Assembly (NCBI GenBank): GCA_946480525.1
Contig: CAMLLA010000129.1
Location: forward strand, 1 to 9,940
Direction of reading: 5' to 3'
Length of the DNA stretch: 9,940 nt
Source: an uncultured Asticcacaulis sp.
Lineage (GTDB): Bacteria > Pseudomonadota > Alphaproteobacteria > Caulobacterales > Caulobacteraceae
Position 1 is the first letter of the stretch, and the number at the start of each line of letters is the position of its first letter. Made by a program: the position numbers and the translations under genes. Under the pieces are notes generated by a model that did not search any database, was not told the origin of the DNA, and saw nothing but the letters and a program-made list of their open reading frames with translations. Of this stretch, positions 5,295 through 9,940 are shown piece after piece.

Positions 5295-6308
5295 TCAGGC
5301 GCGCTTAAGCCCATGGCGTTCCATAAAGGCGAGTGCCCCTACCGCCCACGGCTGGAGCGCACCACCCTTGGCGCGCAGCGGGAAGCCGTGCGTCGCGCCT
5401 TCGTACAGATGGAGTTCAGACGCGACCTTCTGCGCCTTGAAAGCTTCATAGGCCAGGATGGCGTTTTGCATCGGCACAGCCGGGTCGTCAGTCGTGCCGC
5501 AGACATAGGCCGGCGCGGCATCGGCCGGGACGTGCTTTTCGATCGAGGCATGCAGGCGCGCCGCTTCGGTCGGATTGGCCCCCAGCAGTTCTTTCAGGGA
5601 ACCTTTGTGCGGATAGGGTTCCATCATAGTGATGACCGGATAGCACAACGCCACAACCGCCGGCTTGGCCGACAGGGCATCGGCTGCGTCGATGGGCGCG
5701 TAAGAGGCTTCAGCAAAGCGCGTCGCCGCCAGGCCCGCGACGTGGCCACCGGCGGAAAAGCCCATGACCGCCAGGCGTTCCGGATCGAGCTTCAGTTCGC
5801 CGGCACGCGCGCGAATCAGGCGAATGGAGCGCTGGACGTCCTGAAGCGCGACATCGGGCCCAGCCGCCCAGCCATCGGCCGGCAGGCGATAAAACAGGGT
5901 GAAGACGTGATAGCCCTCATCCGCCAGCCATTGGTCGAGGTCGCCGCCCGCCAGACTTGCGGCAACACGGACATAGCCGCCGCCGGGCGCTATCAGGACG
6001 GCGCCGCCATTGGGCTTGGCGGGCGCGCGATGGCTGAGCCAGGGTTTACGGATATTGTAAAAGGCCGTGTCATTGGGATCGCCCCCGGGCTTGCGCAGGA
6101 CGACACGCTGCTCGACGGTCACCTTTTCGCCGCCGGGTGCGCCCTTCGGCCAGATTTCCTGCATCGGCAGAGGCGGACGCAAAGCAGCCGTACTACCCGA
6201 TTGCGGCAGCCCCTCCTGCCCGCTCGCCTGGGCATTCGATTGCGCGGAAGCGGCCTTGGGCAAGGCCGCGGCCAAGCCCAATCCCAGCAGCAGACGGCGA
6301 TTAAACAT
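5295..6308 (-). CDS. Exported alpha/beta hydrolase, acetylxylan esterase-like
   Basis: A 337-residue predicted periplasmic or secreted carboxylesterase. The N-terminus MFNRRLLLGLGLAAALPKAASA is a signal peptide with twin Arg (4-5), a hydrophobic core and an ASA|Q cleavage site near 22/23; the RR-LLLG layout resembles a Tat signal. The hydrolase domain starts near residue 66. APGGGY (107-112) is the oxyanion-loop region. Ser185 in GFSAGG is the nucleophile, Asp274 or Asp275 in TTDDPAVP the acid, and His307 in ATHGFPLR the base. The style (EIWPKGAPGGE, YRLPADGWAAGPD, YAPIDAADALSAKP) is that of hydrolases annotated as xylan-side-chain esterases, so a role on acetylated plant polysaccharide is a reasonable but unproven guess. 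The start at 6308 begins the signal peptide, with GGGAG about 7 bases upstream; an in-frame ATG at 6341 has no ribosome site. It lies 70 bases behind the fadJ-like gene, with a structured leader. Confidence 0.88.
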   Translation of the reverse strand: MFNRRLLLGLGLAAALPKAASAQSNAQASGQEGLPQSGSTAALRPPLPMQEIWPKGAPGGEKVTVEQRVVLRKPGGDPNDTAFYNIRKPWLSHRAPAKPNGGAVLIAPGGGYVRVAASLAGGDLDQWLADEGYHVFTLFYRLPADGWAAGPDVALQDVQRSIRLIRARAGELKLDPERLAVMGFSAGGHVAGLAATRFAEASYAPIDAADALSAKPAVVALCYPVITMMEPYPHKGSLKELLGANPTEAARLHASIEKHVPADAAPAYVCGTTDDPAVPMQNAILAYEAFKAQKVASELHLYEGATHGFPLRAKGGALQPWAVGALAFMERHGLKRA

Positions 6309-6310
6309 GG

Positions 6311-6367
6311 GGGAGCTCCCTGAACGTTCACACTTGACCATTACTGATCAAATTTGAACGCTCAGGG
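6311..6367 (-). promoter_or_regulatory. Structured leader of the esterase gene (two-part hairpin reaching the SD)
   Basis: Bases 6318-6330 pair with 6355-6367 (13 bp), enclosing an inner stem 6334-6339 with 6346-6351 (6 bp) and a 6-base loop. Each stem has one exception, at 6324/6361 and 6338/6347. Both exceptions are A-C mismatches on the plus strand but G-U wobbles in the minus-strand RNA, the strand that is transcribed. The 3' arm ends in GGG, which is part of the esterase Shine-Dalgarno GGGAG. Next to it GGGAGCTCCC (6311-6320) is a perfect 10-bp palindrome that could compete for the same GGG. No U-run follows, so this is not a standard terminator of the upstream gene. Confidence 0.5.
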
Positions 6368-6378
6368 CAATAGCGAAT

Positions 6379-8601
6379 TTAGGCGGCTTTCGCTTTGTCG
6401 GCCTTGCCGAAGCGGCCATAGAAGGTCTCGCCCTTCGCGGCCATCTCGCGCAGCAGCTGAGGCGCCTTGAAGCGCTCGCCGTAGGCCTTTTCCATGCGGT
6501 CGAGTTCGGCGACGAACTCAGGGATGCCGATCGAATCGATCAGCGATACGATCCCGCCCGACCACGGCGCAAAGCCCCAGCCGAGGATCGAGCCGACATC
6601 GGCTTCGCGCGGATCGGTGATCACGCCCTCTTCGAAGCAGCGCGCCGCCGTCACGGCCTGGACGTAGAGCAGGCGCTTTTTCAGTTCCTCGACTTCGGCC
6701 GGATTAGCTTCGGCCTGCGTCACCGGGAACATGTCCTTGGTGCCCTGCCACAGGCTCTTCGGCGTATTCTTGTCGGCCGGATAGTCGTAGAAGCCCTTGC
6801 CGTTCTTGCGGCCAAGACGCCCTTCGGCGACCATCTTGGCGACTTCCTTTTCGCCGGGGATTGGCTGATAGGCATCGCCCATCGCCTTGGCGGTCTCAGA
6901 CGTGATCTTGGTCAGCAGGTCGAGCGCGACATCGTCCATCATTTCCAGCGGACCGCGCGGCATGCCGGTGGCGCGGCCGGCGTTGTCGATCAGGGCAGGC
7001 GCCACGCCTTCCGACCACATGATCATGCCTTCGGCGGTGAACGGAATGAAGCAGCGATTGGCGAAGAAGAAGCGCGAGTCGTTGACGACGATCGGCGTCT
7101 TCTTGATCTTCAGGACATAGTCGATGGCCTTGGCCAGGGTCTCGTCCGAGGTCTTTTCGCCCAGGATGATTTCGACCAGCAGCATCTTGTCGACCGGCGA
7201 GAAGAAGTGAATGCCGATATAGTTTTCCGGCTTCGACGAGGCCTTGGCCAGCAGTGAAATCGGGATGGTCGAGGTGTTGGTGCCGAAGATCGCGGTGCCG
7301 GCCTTGGCGCCCTTGTAGAGCGGGGCCTCGGCCTGCTTGGTCACCTGGTCCTTCAGTTCGGTGTTCTCGAACACGGCTTCGACGACCAGATCCGAGCCTT
7401 CGATGGCGGCGTAGTCCGGCGTCGCCGTGATGAGATCAAGAACGCCTTGTGCCTTATCCTGGGTCATCTTGCCGCGCGACACGGCCTTTTTCAGCAGGTC
7501 CTCGCAGTGCGCCTTGCCCTTGTCGGCCGAGGCCTGGTCGCGATCGACCAGTACAACCTTGATGCCGGCCATGGCGGTGACGTAGGCGATGCCCGCCCCC
7601 ATCATGCCGGCGCCGAGCACGGCAACCTGGGCGAACTCAGTCTTCGGAACGCCTGCGGGACGGCCAGAGCCCTTGCCCAAGGCCTGCATCGAGAAGAAGA
7701 AGGTGCGGATCATCGCCTTGGCTTGCGGCGTCGCCAGCGTATTGCAGAAGAAGCGTGATTCGATTTTGATGGCGGTGTCGAACGGCACCTGCAGGCCTTC
7801 ATAGACCGAATGCATCAGGTTCAGGACAGCCGGGTAGTTGCCATAGGACTGCTTGCGCAGCATGGCATTGCCCATGATGAAGATCTGCGCGCCCGCCGGA
7901 TGGTAGGGACCGCCGCCGGGGATCTTGAAATCCTTCTTGTCCCACGGGGCGACCGGATCGCCCTTGGTCTTGATCCAGGTCTTGGCGGCCTCGACCTCCT
8001 TGCCCTCGTCGACAACCTCGTGGACGATGCCTTGCGACAGGGCTTCCTTTGGCTTGAACGACTTGCCTTCCGACATGGCCAGGAGCGCGTTCTGGACGCC
8101 GATCAGGCGCGGCAGGCGCTGCGAGCCGCCACCACCGGGGAAGAGACCAATCTTGATTTCGGGCAGGCCAACCTGGGTCTTCGGGCCATTGCCCATGACG
8201 CGGTAATGGCAGGCCAGCGAGACTTCGAGGCCCCCGCCAAGCGCCACGCCATTGATGGCGACCGCCACCGGCTTGCCGCAGGTTTCCAGCAGGCGATAGA
8301 CGCGGTTCATCTCGAACGCTGCGTCGAAACTGGCCTTGAGCTTGGCCTCACCTTCGAGATCAGCACCCGTTTCCCAGGCGCCGCCCAGCATTTCTTCGAG
8401 ATCGGCGCCGGCACAGAAGCCGGTCGTCTTGCCGGACGTCAGGACCACGCCCTTGATCTCGGCTTCCGCCTTGGCGCGGTTGGCGATCGTTTCAAGATCA
8501 GCCAGCGCGGCCTTGGTGAAGGTGTTCATCGTCTTGCCGGGCACATCGAAGGTGCAGAGCAGGATGCCGTCGGCGTCGAGTTCGGTTTTGAAGTTTTCCA
8601 T
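6379..8601 (-). CDS. fadJ: Multifunctional beta-oxidation protein: enoyl-CoA hydratase / 3-hydroxyacyl-CoA dehydrogenase
   Basis: A 740-residue two-enzyme fusion that hydrates trans-2-enoyl-CoA and then oxidises the L-3-hydroxyacyl-CoA with NAD, in cytosolic fatty-acid beta-oxidation. The crotonase domain covers about residues 1-210: oxyanion segment FCAGADLEEM (62-71), NGVALGGGLE with catalytic Glu126, and GLPEIKIGLFPGGGG with catalytic Glu148. The Rossmann domain starts near 323 with VLGAGMMGAG (328-337). The dehydrogenase His465 (GIHFFSPVDKM) and Glu477 lie 12 residues apart, as in FadB. Two C-terminal helical dehydrogenase domains follow, with GRLGRKNGKGFYDYP (594-608) and RCFEEGVI (654-661). 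E. coli FadB (729) and FadJ (714) are similar in length, and FadB versus FadJ cannot be settled here. AGGGAG precedes the ATG and the thiolase gene ends 18 bases upstream, so the two are an operon. Confidence 0.95.
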   Translation of the reverse strand: MENFKTELDADGILLCTFDVPGKTMNTFTKAALADLETIANRAKAEAEIKGVVLTSGKTTGFCAGADLEEMLGGAWETGADLEGEAKLKASFDAAFEMNRVYRLLETCGKPVAVAINGVALGGGLEVSLACHYRVMGNGPKTQVGLPEIKIGLFPGGGGSQRLPRLIGVQNALLAMSEGKSFKPKEALSQGIVHEVVDEGKEVEAAKTWIKTKGDPVAPWDKKDFKIPGGGPYHPAGAQIFIMGNAMLRKQSYGNYPAVLNLMHSVYEGLQVPFDTAIKIESRFFCNTLATPQAKAMIRTFFFSMQALGKGSGRPAGVPKTEFAQVAVLGAGMMGAGIAYVTAMAGIKVVLVDRDQASADKGKAHCEDLLKKAVSRGKMTQDKAQGVLDLITATPDYAAIEGSDLVVEAVFENTELKDQVTKQAEAPLYKGAKAGTAIFGTNTSTIPISLLAKASSKPENYIGIHFFSPVDKMLLVEIILGEKTSDETLAKAIDYVLKIKKTPIVVNDSRFFFANRCFIPFTAEGMIMWSEGVAPALIDNAGRATGMPRGPLEMMDDVALDLLTKITSETAKAMGDAYQPIPGEKEVAKMVAEGRLGRKNGKGFYDYPADKNTPKSLWQGTKDMFPVTQAEANPAEVEELKKRLLYVQAVTAARCFEEGVITDPREADVGSILGWGFAPWSGGIVSLIDSIGIPEFVAELDRMEKAYGERFKAPQLLREMAAKGETFYGRFGKADKAKAA

Positions 8602-8619
8602 TGTTTTTATCTCCCTGCC

Positions 8620-9837
8620 TTAGACGCGTTCGACCACGGTCGCGGTGGCCATGCCGCCGCCGACGCACAGGACGGCCAGTCCCGTCGACTTGCCCGTGCG
8701 CTCCAGTTCATCGACCAGCGTGCCGAGGATCATGGCGCCTGTCGCGCCCAGCGGGTGGCCCATGGCGATGGCGCCGCCGCAGACATTGATCTTGTCGTGC
8801 GGGATATCGAGCGCCTGCATGTAGCGCAGGACGACCGCGGCAAAGGCTTCGTTCAGCTCATAGAGGTCGATATCCGACACCTTCATGCCCAGCTTCTTGA
8901 GCAGCTTTTCGGTGACGTAGGATGGACCGGTCAGCATAATCGATGGCTCCGAACCGATCGAGGCTGTACCAACGATGCGCGCCTTCGCCTTCATGCCGGT
9001 GATGACGCCGGCTTCCTTACTGCCGACCAGGACGGCTGCCGCGCCATCAACGATCGACGACGAATTGCCCGGCGTATGGACGTGGTTGATCCTCTCGACT
9101 TCGGGGTAGCGCTGGTTGATGACGGCATCGAACGCCATCTCACCCATCATGGCAAAGGACGGATTGAGGCCGCCCAGAGTCTGCATGTCCGTGCCGGGGC
9201 GGATGCTTTCGTCGTGGTCGAGCGCCGTGACGCCCATCTGGTCCTTGACCTTGATGACAGCATTTTTAAATCGTCCCTCGGCCCAGGACTGCGCCGCGCG
9301 CTTGTGGCTTTCGACGGCATAGGCGTCGCAGTCGGTGCGCGAAAAGCCCCACTTGGACGCGATCATATCGGCCGATACACCCTGCGGCACGAAGTATTGC
9401 GGAAAGGCGCCGCGCACGTCGATGGCCCAGGCGCCGCCGTCCGATCCCATGGGCACGCGGCTCATGCATTCGACGCCACCGCCGATGGCCATGGTCGCTT
9501 CGCCGGAGACCACCTTGGCGGCGGCGATATTGACGGCCTCGAGGCCCGAGGCGCAGAAGCGATTCACCTGCGCGCCGGCGGTAAACTGATCGTAATTGGC
9601 AGCCAGTACAGCGGCGCGCGCGATATCGCCGCCCTGCTCACCGACCGGCGTCACGCAGCCCCACGAGACGTCATCGACCAGGGTCGTATCGAGACTGCTG
9701 CGATCGCGCAGATTGCTCAGGACCTGGGCCGAAAGATCGAGCGCCGTGAACTGATGCAGGCTGCCATCCTTCTTGCCCTTGCCGCGCGGCGTGCGCACGT
9801 GGTCATAGATGTAGGCGGAATTGTCTGGTGTCGGCAT
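8620..9837 (-). CDS. fadA: Acetyl-CoA C-acyltransferase (thiolase), beta-oxidation
   Basis: It cleaves 3-ketoacyl-CoA with CoA to acetyl-CoA and a shortened acyl-CoA, the last step of beta-oxidation; here it pairs with the FadJ-like protein encoded 18 bases downstream. The 405-residue protein shows the nucleophile Cys95 in [17 protein letters not shown] (329-334), His361 in [11 protein letters not shown] and the acid/base Cys391 in LCVGGGMA: the complete thiolase catalytic set. FadA versus FadI naming, or acetoacetyl-CoA thiolase specificity, is not resolvable by eye. Start: the ATG at 9837 has GGAGG 12 bases upstream, a wide spacing, whereas the in-frame ATG at 9849 directly abuts GGAGG with no spacing. 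I favour 9837, where the family-like sequence begins ([19 protein letters not shown]). It is the first gene of the unit, so expression of all three genes probably starts upstream of it. Confidence 0.94.
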   Translation of the reverse strand: MPTPDNSAYIYDHVRTPRGKGKKDGSLHQFTALDLSAQVLSNLRDRSSLDTTLVDDVSWGCVTPVGEQGGDIARAAVLAANYDQFTAGAQVNRFCASGLEAVNIAAAKVVSGEATMAIGGGVECMSRVPMGSDGGAWAIDVRGAFPQYFVPQGVSADMIASKWGFSRTDCDAYAVESHKRAAQSWAEGRFKNAVIKVKDQMGVTALDHDESIRPGTDMQTLGGLNPSFAMMGEMAFDAVINQRYPEVERINHVHTPGNSSSIVDGAAAVLVGSKEAGVITGMKAKARIVGTASIGSEPSIMLTGPSYVTEKLLKKLGMKVSDIDLYELNEAFAAVVLRYMQALDIPHDKINVCGGAIAMGHPLGATGAMILGTLVDELERTGKSTGLAVLCVGGGMATATVVERV

Positions 9838-9940
9838 GAGCGAGAACATCCTCCGGCTTTTGGAGCCCGTTTTATAGGCGTGCCCACCAAAAGCGCCATT
9901 GGACCAACAGCCACTTTCGCGTGATAACGCGCCGCTTTGC
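9838..9940 (-). promoter_or_regulatory. Thiolase leader region; possible -10 TATAAA
   Basis: I see no supported gene in these 103 bases. On the minus strand TATAAA (9876-9871) lies about 34 bases before the chosen thiolase start and could be a -10 element, but no good -35 accompanies it at normal spacing. The region continues past the window edge, so the operon's true first gene and promoter may be outside. Confidence 0.25.

Noticed and set aside
5313..6323. Open frame of 336 codons on the plus strand opposite the esterase
   Set aside because: Same shadow effect; the minus strand has a signal peptide, catalytic triad and ribosome site.
7810..9924. Open frame of 704 codons on the plus strand, antisense to the thiolase and FadJ-like genes
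   Set aside because: It lies opposite two genes with complete catalytic motifs and its translation shows no recognisable domain (Asp-, His- and Arg-rich low-sense sequence). Long antisense frames are expected in GC-rich genes with strong third-position bias.
1..9940. CtrA sites (TTAA-N7-TTAA), tRNA genes, CRISPR repeats, insertion sequences
   Set aside because: Looked for by eye on both strands and none found; TTAA occurrences are single.

Overview
The window looks like ordinary chromosome of an alphaproteobacterium, most likely of the Caulobacteraceae (Asticcacaulis or Caulobacter type). This is inferred from four things: moderately high GC, a DUF3126 gene beside cysE, the short unimodular form of QueF, and protein styles such as the FadJ-like N-terminus. 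I saw no mobile element, prophage, CRISPR array, tRNA or rRNA. Nearly all of the window is coding.

Layout. (1) Positions 1-1747, minus strand: a Nudix hydrolase, then cysE with its ribosome site overlapping the Nudix stop, then a 183-base spacer with a dyad, then the start of a DUF3126 gene that runs off the left edge. (2) 1748-1803 is a short divergent promoter region. It leads right to a YdjA-like nitroreductase (plus), which converges on queF (minus) so tightly that the two stop codons share one TTAA. (3) 2892-3009 is a second divergent promoter region, between queF and a nitronate monooxygenase-family gene (plus). It holds a clear ATGCAA-N5-TTGCAT dyad. The monooxygenase gene converges on metC (minus), overlapping it by 11 bases. 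(4) 5123-5294 is a 172-base spacer with an imperfect dyad before metC and a perfect 20-bp stem-loop that probably terminates the unit to its right. (5) 5295-9837, minus strand: a thiolase, then a FadB/FadJ-type multifunctional beta-oxidation protein, then an exported alpha/beta hydrolase, transcribed in that order. The 70-base gap before the hydrolase can form a two-part RNA hairpin reaching its Shine-Dalgarno sequence. 9838-9940 is leader sequence.

Function. cysE makes O-acetylserine for cysteine synthesis, and metC takes cystathionine on to homocysteine. They are in separate transcription units. The thiolase and FadJ-like protein form the alpha2beta2-type core of fatty-acid beta-oxidation. 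QueF makes preQ1 for tRNA queuosine. The nitroreductase and monooxygenase are flavoproteins of unknown physiological substrate.

No obvious novel multi-gene system is present. The observations most worth checking are non-coding: the esterase leader hairpin (6318-6367), the perfect stem-loop (5197-5240), the dyad at 2967-2983 and the repeats after cysE. All coordinates come from reading the sequence by eye. No homology search or folding program was run.
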